Shown: positions 5,994 through 14,004 of the stretch, piece by piece
How the letters are laid out: each line of letters opens with the position of its first letter
How positions within the stretch are numbered: position 1 is the first letter of the stretch
Assembly: GCA_009700485.1 (NCBI GenBank)
Contig: WLLZ01000030.1
Location: 1-17,633, forward strand
Direction of reading: 5' to 3'
Source: Actinomycetota bacterium
GTDB lineage: Bacteria; Actinomycetota; Actinomycetes; S36-B12
DNA length: 17,633 nucleotides
Notes under the pieces: model-generated
Databases searched by the model: none
What the model was told of the DNA's origin: nothing
The model's input: the letters and a program-made list of their open reading frames with translations, nothing else
Translations under genes and position numbers: made by a program

Positions 5994-6916
5994 GTGGTTC
6001 AGCAACCCGGGTGTTGTTGGTTATCAATCCGCGCCGCTCGGAGGCCCGCGAGGTAGCACTGCTGGTTGCAAATGCGCTGCAGGCCGAAGGTGTCAAAGTC
6101 TCGATGGCGACTGACGACCTTGATCAGTGGGCAGCGGTAGCTGCCGAAGGTGATGGCCCCCCCGAAGTTGATGCGGTCTCGGCCGATGAGCATGCCGGCG
6201 ATGGTTGCGAGGTAGTGGTGGTGCTGGGGGGTGATGGCACGATCTTGCGTGGGGCTGAAAGGGCGCGGGCATCTGGTGCACCAATTCTTGGAGTCAACCT
6301 CGGCCACGTCGGGTTCCTTGCCGAGGCAGAGTCCGAGGAGGTGAATGCGGTTGTCGATTCGGTAATTAATCATCGCTGGCATGTTGAGGAGCGCATGGCA
6401 ATTGAGGTGCGAATCTTGGTTGCCGGTGAACTCGTCGCACAGACTTGGGCACTAAACGAGATAAGCATTGAAAAACTCAGCCGCGAGCGAATGATCGACC
6501 TAGTTGTCGAAGTAGATGGGCGCCCACTGTCGCGCTGGGGCTGTGATGGCGTGGTAGCTGCTACTCCAACCGGTTCCACCGCTTACGCGTTCTCCGCGGG
6601 TGGTCCGGTGGTCTGGCCCGAGGTGGCGGCTTTGCTGGTGGTGCCCCTTAGTGCACATGCACTATTTGCCCGCCCGTTGGTGGTTTCACCGCGAAGTGTT
6701 ATTGCCTTTGAGATTCAGCCGTTTAGTTCCGCGGTGCTTGCTGCTGATGGCCGACGCATGTTCGAGGTGGCCGAAGGTGCGCGTGTCGAGGTTCGTCAGC
6801 ATCAGCAGCCGGTGTTATTTGCCCGACTTGCTACCGCGCCGTTTACCGATCGGCTAGTGGCGAAATTTGATTTGCCAGTTCAAGGCTGGCGGGGCGGCAC
6901 TCGAGGCACTGCGTGA
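5990..6916 (+). CDS. nadK: NAD kinase
   Basis: 308 residues. The GGDGT motif (80-84), NEISI (156-160) and ATPTGSTAYAFSAGGPVV region (191-208) are diagnostic. The enzyme phosphorylates NAD+ at the 2'-hydroxyl to NADP+, using ATP or, in many actinobacteria, polyphosphate; the sequence does not tell which. Cytosolic and normally essential. Start ATG overlaps the tlyA stop and its own stop overlaps recN (GTGA), so it lies inside a strict translational chain. A short acidic insert at ~52-70 (GDGPPEVDAVSADEHAGDG) precedes the GGDGT strand. Confidence 0.97.
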   Translation: MSGSATRVLLVINPRRSEAREVALLVANALQAEGVKVSMATDDLDQWAAVAAEGDGPPEVDAVSADEHAGDGCEVVVVLGGDGTILRGAERARASGAPILGVNLGHVGFLAEAESEEVNAVVDSVINHRWHVEERMAIEVRILVAGELVAQTWALNEISIEKLSRERMIDLVVEVDGRPLSRWGCDGVVAATPTGSTAYAFSAGGPVVWPEVAALLVVPLSAHALFARPLVVSPRSVIAFEIQPFSSAVLAADGRRMFEVAEGARVEVRQHQQPVLFARLATAPFTDRLVAKFDLPVQGWRGGTRGTA

Positions 6917-8661
6917 TCGAGAGTTTGCGGATCCGCGGGCTAGGCGTCATCGATGATGCGGTCATCGCATTTGGCTCTGGTCTAACCGCAATTACCGGTG
7001 AGACCGGTGCCGGTAAAACAATGGTCCTTACCGGCTTGAGTTTGCTCGCCGGCGGAAAAGCTGATGCACAGGTGGTGCGTCACGGCAGGGATCGGGCTGA
7101 AGTTGATGGTGAGTGGACACTTGTTGAAAAAGACTCGATAGCTGTCCTTAATCGCCTGAGCGAGGCAGGTGCTGAAATAGATATTGAGCACGGTAAAGCA
7201 CAAGTGCTGCTGGCTCGTGCGGTTGCCGGTGAAGGCCGAAGCCGGGCGTTCGCCGGCGGGCGAACTGTCCCGGTGACCCTCTTGCAGGAAGTAGCGGGCG
7301 ATCTTGTCGCGGTGCACGGGCAGTCTGAGCAATTGCGCTTACGGCAGTCAGGTAAGCAGCGTGAGCTCTTGGATCGATACGCCGGTGCTGCGGCCACGAA
7401 ATTACTGGCCGAGTATCAACGTGCCTTCACTAATTGGCGCCGGGTGCGAGCCGAAGTTCAGGAGTTGACCGGGCAGCGGCAAACTCGGGCGCGCGAAGCC
7501 GCGATGTTGACAATTGGGATCGCCGAGATCGAAGCGGTGGCCCCCCTACCCGGGGAGGACTTTGAACTTGATCGTCAGTCCGCGCTATTAGTGCACTCGG
7601 GAACCTTGCTCGAAGATGTGGCCACCGCCCACTTGGCACTTGTTGGTAACGACGAGGCGATTGTTACCGGGGCGGGTGAAGCCAACGCAAATGTGCTGTC
7701 GGTTTTGGCGGCGGCCGCCAAAGCCTTGGATCGAGCGGTCGAGGTTGACCCGCAGTTGGCTCCCGTTCGAGATCGGTTTCGCGAAATCAGCAGCATCGCC
7801 GCAGATACCGCGGTCACCTTGTCCGCTTATGCGAGTGAAATTGATGCTGATCCGGCGCGCCAGGCCTGGGTTGAGGAGCGACGAAATGCCCTTGCCGGCC
7901 TTCGGCGCAGATATGGCGGCAGTGTGGACGAAGTGCTCGAGTGGCTGGAGCAGGCCAAGGAAACCGTGACTGAAGTCTTCGGTGATGAAGATCGATTAGC
8001 GGTACTGGCGGAGCAGGAGATTGCCGCTCAGGCGACGGTTACCAAGTTGGCGGCGAGTTTGTCAGCGGCCCGAATCAAGGCTGGAAAGAAATTTGCCATT
8101 GCCGTCACCGGGGAGTTACAAGCTTTAGCGATGCCTGACTCGGTATTACAGGTAAGTGTTGCAACGGTGGCAGAGCTGGCGCAATTTGGCACCCACGGCG
8201 CCGATGAGATCGAGTTCTTGCTCCAACCCCATGTGGGCTCAAGCCCGCTGCCCATAGGCAAGGGGGCTTCTGGTGGTGAACTGTCCCGGGTGATGTTGGC
8301 CATCGAAGTGGTGCTGGCCGGGGTTGACCCGGTGCCTACCTTCGTATTCGACGAGGTCGATGCCGGGATCGGGGGTCGTGCCGCGGTCGAGGTCGGCCGC
8401 CGGTTAGCCCGGCTGGCCCGTACCGCCCAAGTAATTGTGGTCACCCATCTGCCCCAGGTGGCGGCTTTTGCAGACCAGCATGTAGTTATTGCCAAAAGCG
8501 CTGACGGGCTAGTAACAGCATCGAGCGTGACCGCGGTTACGGGTGCGGCGCGCACTACCGAGTTGGTACGCATGTTGTCAGGCTTAACCAACTCGCAGGC
8601 TGGCGCCGCCCATGCCGAAGAACTCCTTGAACTGGCGTCCCAAGAGCGGCTGGCCAAATAA
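6913..8661 (+). CDS. recN: DNA repair ATPase RecN
   Basis: 582 residues, SMC-like. Walker A is GETGAGKT (29-36). A long Glu/Ala/Arg-rich central region forms the coiled-coil arms. The ABC signature is GASGGELSR (451-459) and Walker B is FVFDEVDAGIGG (477-488), followed by the VTHLPQVAAF H-loop. RecN tethers broken DNA ends or sister chromatids during recombinational repair. Length is typical. It starts with GTG in a GTGA overlap with nadK and ends the cluster; the next gene is pyrG only 55 bases on. In many actinobacteria recN is SOS-controlled, but I see no LexA box next to this internal start. Confidence 0.97.
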   Translation: MIESLRIRGLGVIDDAVIAFGSGLTAITGETGAGKTMVLTGLSLLAGGKADAQVVRHGRDRAEVDGEWTLVEKDSIAVLNRLSEAGAEIDIEHGKAQVLLARAVAGEGRSRAFAGGRTVPVTLLQEVAGDLVAVHGQSEQLRLRQSGKQRELLDRYAGAAATKLLAEYQRAFTNWRRVRAEVQELTGQRQTRAREAAMLTIGIAEIEAVAPLPGEDFELDRQSALLVHSGTLLEDVATAHLALVGNDEAIVTGAGEANANVLSVLAAAAKALDRAVEVDPQLAPVRDRFREISSIAADTAVTLSAYASEIDADPARQAWVEERRNALAGLRRRYGGSVDEVLEWLEQAKETVTEVFGDEDRLAVLAEQEIAAQATVTKLAASLSAARIKAGKKFAIAVTGELQALAMPDSVLQVSVATVAELAQFGTHGADEIEFLLQPHVGSSPLPIGKGASGGELSRVMLAIEVVLAGVDPVPTFVFDEVDAGIGGRAAVEVGRRLARLARTAQVIVVTHLPQVAAFADQHVVIAKSADGLVTASSVTAVTGAARTTELVRMLSGLTNSQAGAAHAEELLELASQERLAK

Positions 8662-8679
8662 TTACCCGCGGGTCATGTG

Positions 8680-8708
8680 TTCGCATCAGGTCTAATCACT
8701 GATAGTCT
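8680..8708 (+). promoter_or_regulatory. Putative pyrG promoter
   Basis: TTCGCA (8680-8685) and TAGTCT (8703-8708) are separated by 17 bases; the second fits the actinobacterial TANNNT pattern. It ends eight bases before the pyrG GTG, which has no Shine-Dalgarno, consistent with transcription starting at or very near the start codon. The palindrome acccgcgggt (8664-8673) lies just upstream, right after the recN stop. Confidence 0.4.
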
Positions 8709-8716
8709 GATGTCCC

Positions 8717-10375
8717 GTGAGTTCAGTAAAGCAAACCAAGCATGTCTTCGTTACCGGGGGCGTTGCTTCCTCACTCGGTAAGGGGCTCACCGCCTCGAGT
8801 CTGGGTAGTTTGCTTGCGGCTCGCGGATTGCGCGTGACAATGCAGAAGTTGGATCCGTATCTAAACGTTGATCCTGGAACTATGAACCCCTTCCAACACG
8901 GTGAAGTTTTCGTCACCGATGACGGCGCCGAAACTGATTTAGATATTGGTCATTACGAGCGCTTCCTCGATACCGAACTACATGGGTCGGCGAATGTCAC
9001 CACCGGGCAGGTTTATTCCACGGTAATTGCCAAGGAGCGCCGTGGCGAGTACTTGGGCGACACCGTCCAAGTCATCCCGCATATCACTAACGAAATTAAG
9101 TCGCGGATTCGTCGGATGGCCGGCCCTGATGTCGATGTTGTCATCACCGAAGTGGGCGGCACGGTCGGTGACATTGAGTCACTTCCGTTCTTGGAGGCGG
9201 TAAGGCAGGTGCGCCACGAAGTTGGCCGCGACAATGTGTTCTTCCTGCATGTTTCACTGCTTCCTTATATTGGGCCATCTGGTGAATTAAAGACAAAACC
9301 CACTCAACATTCAGTAGCTTCGCTGCGAAATATCGGTATTCAGCCTGACGCCATTGTGCTGCGAGCCGATCGCCCCGTTCCAACAGCGATCAAGCGCAAG
9401 ATCTCCTTAATGTGTGACGTCGACGAGGAAGCAGTGGTCGCGGCGGTCGATGCAGTGAGTATTTATGACATCCCCAAGGTGCTGCATACCGAAGGGCTAG
9501 ATGCTTACGTTGTTCGCCGGCTTGACTTGCCATTCCGCGATGTGGATTGGACCAGATGGGATGACCTACTGCGCCGGGTGCATCACCCAGCTAAGCAGGT
9601 AACCATTGGATTGGTCGGCAAGTATGTAGATTTACCCGATGCGTACCTGTCGGTTACCGAAGCAATGCGCGCCGGTGGCTTCCATAATGATTGCAAGGTT
9701 GAGATCCGCTGGGTCACCAGTGATGACTGCGTGAGCCCTGCTGGGGCACGCGAGCGACTCGAGGGCCTAGACGGCATTTTGGTGCCTGGTGGCTTCGGGG
9801 TGCGTGGTATTGAAGGCAAACTTGGGGCACTTCGATACGCACGTGAAACTGGAATCCCAACACTTGGTATCTGCCTCGGCTTGCAATGCATGGTGATCGA
9901 GTATGCACGCAACGTTGCCGGCCTTGCCGATGCTAACTCCCTTGAGTTTGACGAAACCACAGCGCACCCGGTGGTTTCGACCATGGCTGATCAGCGCGAT
10001 GTGGTATCCGGTGAGCGCGATATGGGTGGCACCATGCGCTTGGGCCTTTATCCGGCGAAATTACTTGAGGGCTCGCAAGTGGCAAACACCTATGGGCTTC
10101 CTTATATTGACGAACGCCACCGGCATCGGTACGAAGTTGCAAATACGTACCGGCCAGCCCTTGAAGAAGCCGGCTTGGTCTTCTCCGGTGCTTCGCCGGA
10201 TGGTCGCCTTGTTGAATTTGTAGAACTCCCGAAGCAGGTACACCCTTATTACATCGGCACTCAGGCGCATCCTGAATTTCGGTCACGGCCTACCAGGGCG
10301 CATCCACTATTTATCGGTTTGGTTAGTGCAGCACTTGCTCGCGCAGAAAGTCGCGCTGCGCAATTTGCCAGATGA
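8717..10375 (+). CDS. pyrG: CTP synthase
   Basis: 552 residues. The N-terminal amidoligase domain begins KHVFVTGGVASSLGKGLTAS (8-27) with the ATP loop, and contains LDPYLNVDPGTMNPFQHGEV. The C-terminal glutaminase domain carries the nucleophile C386 in GICLGLQ and the H518/E520 pair in AHPEF. The enzyme makes CTP from UTP, ATP and glutamine, with UTP and GTP controlling activity. Cytosolic, essential, full length. The GTG start is chosen because the conserved N-terminus begins eight residues later; an ATG at 8710 is in another frame. The stop overlaps the NUDIX ATG (ATGA). Confidence 0.98.
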   Translation: MSSVKQTKHVFVTGGVASSLGKGLTASSLGSLLAARGLRVTMQKLDPYLNVDPGTMNPFQHGEVFVTDDGAETDLDIGHYERFLDTELHGSANVTTGQVYSTVIAKERRGEYLGDTVQVIPHITNEIKSRIRRMAGPDVDVVITEVGGTVGDIESLPFLEAVRQVRHEVGRDNVFFLHVSLLPYIGPSGELKTKPTQHSVASLRNIGIQPDAIVLRADRPVPTAIKRKISLMCDVDEEAVVAAVDAVSIYDIPKVLHTEGLDAYVVRRLDLPFRDVDWTRWDDLLRRVHHPAKQVTIGLVGKYVDLPDAYLSVTEAMRAGGFHNDCKVEIRWVTSDDCVSPAGARERLEGLDGILVPGGFGVRGIEGKLGALRYARETGIPTLGICLGLQCMVIEYARNVAGLADANSLEFDETTAHPVVSTMADQRDVVSGERDMGGTMRLGLYPAKLLEGSQVANTYGLPYIDERHRHRYEVANTYRPALEEAGLVFSGASPDGRLVEFVELPKQVHPYYIGTQAHPEFRSRPTRAHPLFIGLVSAALARAESRAAQFAR

Positions 10376-11049
10376 TTGATTCTTGCGACGAAGAATGGGT
10401 AGGCGATGTCGCCGATGCTCTTGAGCCCCGCCAGATAGTTAAATCCACCAGCCAATTCACCGGCCGAATCTGGTCAGTTCGTACCGACACCGTTAATTTT
10501 GATGGGCAACTTATTGAGCGCGACATCTTGTTACACCTTGGTGCGGTCGCGATTATCGCAATCGATGATCAAGACCGGGTGCTGCTGATACGCCAGTATC
10601 GGCATCCGGTGGCGATGGCGCTGTTCGAGCCACCGGCTGGGCTACTTGATATCCCAGGTGAGCAACCGCAGGTAACCGCTGCCCGTGAACTTGCCGAAGA
10701 GTCTGGCTTTCAGGCCGAAACCTGGCAGGTGCTGGTGGATTTTTTGAACAGCCCCGGTGGCTCAAGTGAGGGTATCCGGGTTTATTTAGCCAGGGGGCTG
10801 ACGCCACTGGAAGGCGGCCGGCCGGCCACCGGTGAAGCCGAGGAAGTATTTTTGCCAAGGGTGTGGGTGCAGCTGGCGACGGCCAAAGATCTCGTCCTGA
10901 GTGGAGCGATTAGCAGCCCACCGGCGGTTTGCGGGATTTTGGCAGCATGGGCGGCGCGCGATACCGGCTGGGCGAATTTGCGGCCGGCTGATGCGCCGTG
11001 GCCGGTCCGAGCCACCCTCCTTGAGCAGGGGCGCGTGCATCCGGCCTAG
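10372..11049 (+). CDS. NUDIX hydrolase, ADP-ribose pyrophosphatase type
   Basis: 225 residues. The NUDIX box spans ~90-113, with its core REL-AEESG (R105, E106, E109, E110, G112). The preceding part, GLLDIPGEQ, has one residue more than the standard G-x5-E spacing, an insertion I recall also in the M. tuberculosis homologue Rv1700, an ADP-ribose pyrophosphatase. The N-terminal ~45 residues form the dimerisation strands usual for that group. It likely hydrolyses ADP-ribose to AMP and ribose 5-phosphate. Residues 155-159 (EAEEV) could supply the distal catalytic glutamate. It is coupled to pyrG, the same order as in mycobacteria. Other nucleoside diphosphate substrates are possible. Confidence 0.92.
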   Translation: MIDSCDEEWVGDVADALEPRQIVKSTSQFTGRIWSVRTDTVNFDGQLIERDILLHLGAVAIIAIDDQDRVLLIRQYRHPVAMALFEPPAGLLDIPGEQPQVTAARELAEESGFQAETWQVLVDFLNSPGGSSEGIRVYLARGLTPLEGGRPATGEAEEVFLPRVWVQLATAKDLVLSGAISSPPAVCGILAAWAARDTGWANLRPADAPWPVRATLLEQGRVHPA

Positions 11050-11114
11050 CTGGGCCATACGATCTGATAAGTCCGCACTGCGATTCCGCGTTCGCGACTG
11101 GTTTAGGAGGCATT

Positions 11115-12230
11115 GTGAAGGTCGGGGTTCCCCGCGAAGTCAAGACACATGAGTATCGGGTCGCGATCACCCCGGCCGGAGTCCACGAATTAGTTGGGCA
11201 CGGGCACGAGGTCTTCATCGAGGACAATGCGGGTTTGGGATCCTCGATCATGAACGACGACTACTTGGCCGCCGGCGCGAAAATCTTGGCAACGGCCGAT
11301 GAAGTCTGGGCGATAGGCGACCTAATCCTTAAAGTTAAAGAACCGATCGCAGATGAGTATCATCGCATTAGATCAGGCCAAATAGTTTTTACTTATTTGC
11401 ATTTAGCCGCATCACGCGAATGTACCGATGCGTTGATAAGTTCAGGAGCCACCGCAATCGCCTACGAGACCGTTGAGTTGCCAGACGGCTCACTACCGCT
11501 GCTCGCGCCAATGTCTGAAGTTGCTGGCCGGTTGGCACCTCAGGTGGGCGCGCATTCCTTGATGCGGGCGCATGGTGGCCGCGGAGTGTTAATGGGCGGC
11601 GTCTCTGGTGTGTATGCTGCGAAAGTAGTTGTCTTGGGAGCCGGAGTGGCCGGAATGAACGCCGCAGTAATCGCACTTGGGATGCAAGCCGAAGTACTAT
11701 TACTAGATAAGAATATTGCTCGACTTCGGCAAGTAGATGCCATCTATCAAGGTCATATGCAAACTATCGCATCGAACTCATTTGAAGTTGAGGAAGCGGT
11801 GATTGACGCCGATCTAGTCATCGGGGCCGTGCTGGTGCCGGGGGCGAAGGCACCGAAACTGATCAGCAACGATCTGGTAGCGCGGATGAAACCTGGGTCA
11901 GTCTTAGTGGATATTGCCATCGATCAGGGCGGCTGCTTTGAGGATTCACGGCCTACCACGCACTCCGACCCCACTTACACCGTCCACAACAGCGTGTTCT
12001 ACTGCGTAGCAAATATGCCGGGTGCCGTGCCATACACATCAACTTATGCGTTAACCAATGTCACCTTGCCCTATGCGGTGGCTTTAGCCGATAAAGGCTG
12101 GAAGCAGGCGTTACGTGATGATCACGCACTGGCTCTGGGGCTAAATGTTCACGCCGGGCAGATCACCTACGGCGCGGTCGCTGAATCGTTTGGGCTCGCG
12201 CGCGTATCGCTCGATGAGGTCTTGGCCTGA
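11115..12230 (+). CDS. ald: Alanine dehydrogenase
   Basis: 371 residues, GTG start with AGGAGG at 11105-11110 and a 4 nt gap, the best ribosome site in the window. Conserved residues of the family are present: R15 and K75 for pyruvate binding and H96 in TYLHLAAS. The NAD-binding loop is VVLGAGVAGMNAA. D270-type catalytic position falls in DIAIDQGG. It interconverts L-alanine and pyruvate plus ammonia with NAD(H), feeding carbon or nitrogen metabolism. Length and the MKVGVPREVKTHEYRVAITP N-terminus are typical and exclude the transhydrogenase alpha subunit. A 65-base gap follows the NUDIX gene, so it may have its own promoter, though no clear -35/-10 pair is seen. Its stop TGA is shared with the proposed CTG start of xerD. 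Confidence 0.97.
   Translation: MKVGVPREVKTHEYRVAITPAGVHELVGHGHEVFIEDNAGLGSSIMNDDYLAAGAKILATADEVWAIGDLILKVKEPIADEYHRIRSGQIVFTYLHLAASRECTDALISSGATAIAYETVELPDGSLPLLAPMSEVAGRLAPQVGAHSLMRAHGGRGVLMGGVSGVYAAKVVVLGAGVAGMNAAVIALGMQAEVLLLDKNIARLRQVDAIYQGHMQTIASNSFEVEEAVIDADLVIGAVLVPGAKAPKLISNDLVARMKPGSVLVDIAIDQGGCFEDSRPTTHSDPTYTVHNSVFYCVANMPGAVPYTSTYALTNVTLPYAVALADKGWKQALRDDHALALGLNVHAGQITYGAVAESFGLARVSLDEVLA
12216..12220 (+). promoter_or_regulatory. Shine-Dalgarno for the CTG start of xerD
   Basis: GAGGT, inside the last codons of ald, lies six bases before the CTG at 12227. It is the only ribosome site that would give an XerD protein with its full N-terminal domain. Confidence 0.6.
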
Positions 12231-13150
12231 GTTCCGGGCTCACCACGGCGATAGCTGGGTATCTCGATCACATCACAATCGAGCGCGGGCTATCTGGCAA
12301 TACCGTTTCTGCTTATCGGCGTGATCTGACCCGGTATGCGAACTGGTGCGAGGTGCGCGGTTTGGTTGAAGTACGGTCAATAACCACGAATGATGTTGCG
12401 GATTTCGCGGCGTCACTTCGCTCGGAGTCGGTTTTCGGCGGTGCCTTATCGGCAGCGAGCGCGGCGCGAACAGTGGTTTCGGTCCGTGGATTTCATCGCT
12501 TCGCGCTGCTTGAGTCTTTGACACTTATTGACCCAAGTTGTGATGTGCAGCCACCTAGTACTTCGCGCAGATTGCCTAAGGCACTTGATTATGTTGACGT
12601 GGAGAGGTTGATCTCCTGCGCTGGTGATTTAGATTCACCGATCGGTTTGCGTGACCACGCGCTGTTGGAGTTGTTGTACGGCACCGGCGCGCGCATATCC
12701 GAGGCGATAACGCTAGATGTGGATGATATTGATTTAACAAATCGGACTGTCACTGTCGTCGGTAAGGGTGATAAGCAGCGCAAGTTGCCACTTGGTGATT
12801 ATGCAGCGCGGGCGATTGATGCATATTTGATAAGAGGGCGTTCCATGTTTGCGGTTACGGGCCGCGGCACTTCACGGGTGTTCTTGAACACCCGCGGCGC
12901 TCCACTCAGTCGGCAAAGTGCCTGGTCGGTGTTGAAATCCAGCGCCGAGCGCGCCGAACTTGATGCTAAAGTGAGCCCACATACTCTGCGTCATAGCTTC
13001 GCCACGCACCTACTTGAAGGTGGCGCTGATGTGCGCGTGGTGCAAGAACTACTCGGGCACTCCTCCGTTACCACCACCCAGATTTACACGCTGGTTACCG
13101 CCGATACGCTCAAACAGGTCTATCTCACCAGCCACCCGAGGGCCTTATGA
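12227..13150 (+). CDS. xerD: Tyrosine recombinase XerD, probable CTG start
   Basis: 307 residues if translation begins at CTG 12227. Catalytic residues, numbered from there, are R156 (TGARISE), K180 (GKGDK), H252 and R255 (HTLRHSF), H278 (LLGHSS) and Y287 (TQIYT), a complete set. The N-terminal core-binding domain, including AGYLDHITIERGLSGNTVSA then YRRDLTRYANW, lies upstream of the first ordinary start codon (GTG 12353), so that GTG would delete half a domain. The reading frame is open back to 12218, and CTG is the only near-cognate start; it overlaps the ald stop as CTGA and has GAGGT at proper spacing. XerD with XerC resolves chromosome dimers at dif. I call it XerD rather than XerC from its place beside the ParA/Scp genes. 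The stop overlaps the M14 ATG. Confidence 0.92.
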   Translation: MSSGLTTAIAGYLDHITIERGLSGNTVSAYRRDLTRYANWCEVRGLVEVRSITTNDVADFAASLRSESVFGGALSAASAARTVVSVRGFHRFALLESLTLIDPSCDVQPPSTSRRLPKALDYVDVERLISCAGDLDSPIGLRDHALLELLYGTGARISEAITLDVDDIDLTNRTVTVVGKGDKQRKLPLGDYAARAIDAYLIRGRSMFAVTGRGTSRVFLNTRGAPLSRQSAWSVLKSSAERAELDAKVSPHTLRHSFATHLLEGGADVRVVQELLGHSSVTTTQIYTLVTADTLKQVYLTSHPRAL

Positions 13151-13923
13151 CCTCCCTTCACGGGTTCGTTATTCGACCGGCACTAGTTTTCGGTGTTGGG
13201 CTCGGCTTGATTCTTGGTTTTTGCGGGCAGGTGGCGGCGATACCGCACTCCGCCGAGGTTGGTGTCAGCGAAGTAATTGGGACAAGTGTGCAAGGCCGGG
13301 CCATAACCGCTACTCGATACGGATCGGAGTCTGCAACCACGAGGGTGGTGGTGGTTGGCCAAATGCACGGTAATGAACGTGCGGGTAGACGGGTAATTAA
13401 TGAGATCGCTCGCCGATTGGGTGGCGGGAATGAGCTCCCAGCGGATGCGGCAATCTGGCTTATCAGCAGCATCAATCCAGATGGCGCTGCGGCGAACACG
13501 CGGGTAAGCGCTGCCGGGGTTGACCTAAATCGCAACTTTCCAGCGGACTGGCTCCAGCAGGGCCGAGGTAGCTCAAGTTGGTCCGGCCCCGGTGCCGGCA
13601 GTGAGCCGGAGTCCCAGGCTGTCATGGCTTTTTTGAAGCGAATGGACCCCACAGCACTACTGGCATTTCACCAGCCATTTGCTGTCGTAGACCTAACCCA
13701 CCCGAATAGTCGTCCTGCCGGCCAGCGGCTGGCGGCCTGGCTCGGGCTGCCGGCGCAAGTGGTGGGCTGCCCGGGGCCTTGCTACGGCACCATGACCGGG
13801 TGGGTCGATAACCACCTTTTGGCCATCGCCTTGACCGTTGAATTGCCAAAACTGGTCACTTCTGAGCGGGTTGTGCGATCGGCCACGGCCGTGCTCCGGC
13901 TCACCAGGTGGCTGGCCCGGTAG
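13147..13923 (+). CDS. Secreted M14-family zinc carboxypeptidase/amidase
   Basis: 258 residues. Residues ~9-31 are a hydrophobic signal segment ending CGQVAA, so the protein is exported; no typical lipobox is present. Zinc ligands are H74 and E77 (GQMHGNE) and H175 (LAFHQP); R129 in DLNRNFP binds substrate, and E232 in TVELP is the catalytic glutamate. C208 and C212 could form a disulfide. The short single-domain form resembles murein peptide amidases such as MpaA, which cut gamma-D-Glu to diaminopimelate, so trimming of cell-wall peptides is plausible; another peptide or amide substrate is possible. Its ATG overlaps the xerD stop, so it is co-translated with a division-linked recombinase. 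Confidence 0.85.
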   Translation: MTSLHGFVIRPALVFGVGLGLILGFCGQVAAIPHSAEVGVSEVIGTSVQGRAITATRYGSESATTRVVVVGQMHGNERAGRRVINEIARRLGGGNELPADAAIWLISSINPDGAAANTRVSAAGVDLNRNFPADWLQQGRGSSSWSGPGAGSEPESQAVMAFLKRMDPTALLAFHQPFAVVDLTHPNSRPAGQRLAAWLGLPAQVVGCPGPCYGTMTGWVDNHLLAIALTVELPKLVTSERVVRSATAVLRLTRWLAR

Positions 13924-14004
13924 GCTCAGGCCCGGTAACGGTTAGCGGATCAACTTGTTCGCGAGTCAGTTCTATGCCTCGATGGAGCGAAAGAAAGGGT
14001 CACC

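Noticed and set aside
12353..12355. GTG as the start of xerD
   Set aside because: It would remove about 42 residues of a clearly conserved core-binding domain encoded upstream in the same frame.
12227..13150. Tyrosine recombinase as the integrase of a mobile element
   Set aside because: Neighbours, length and motifs fit housekeeping XerD; there are no att-like repeats, tRNA or phage genes nearby.
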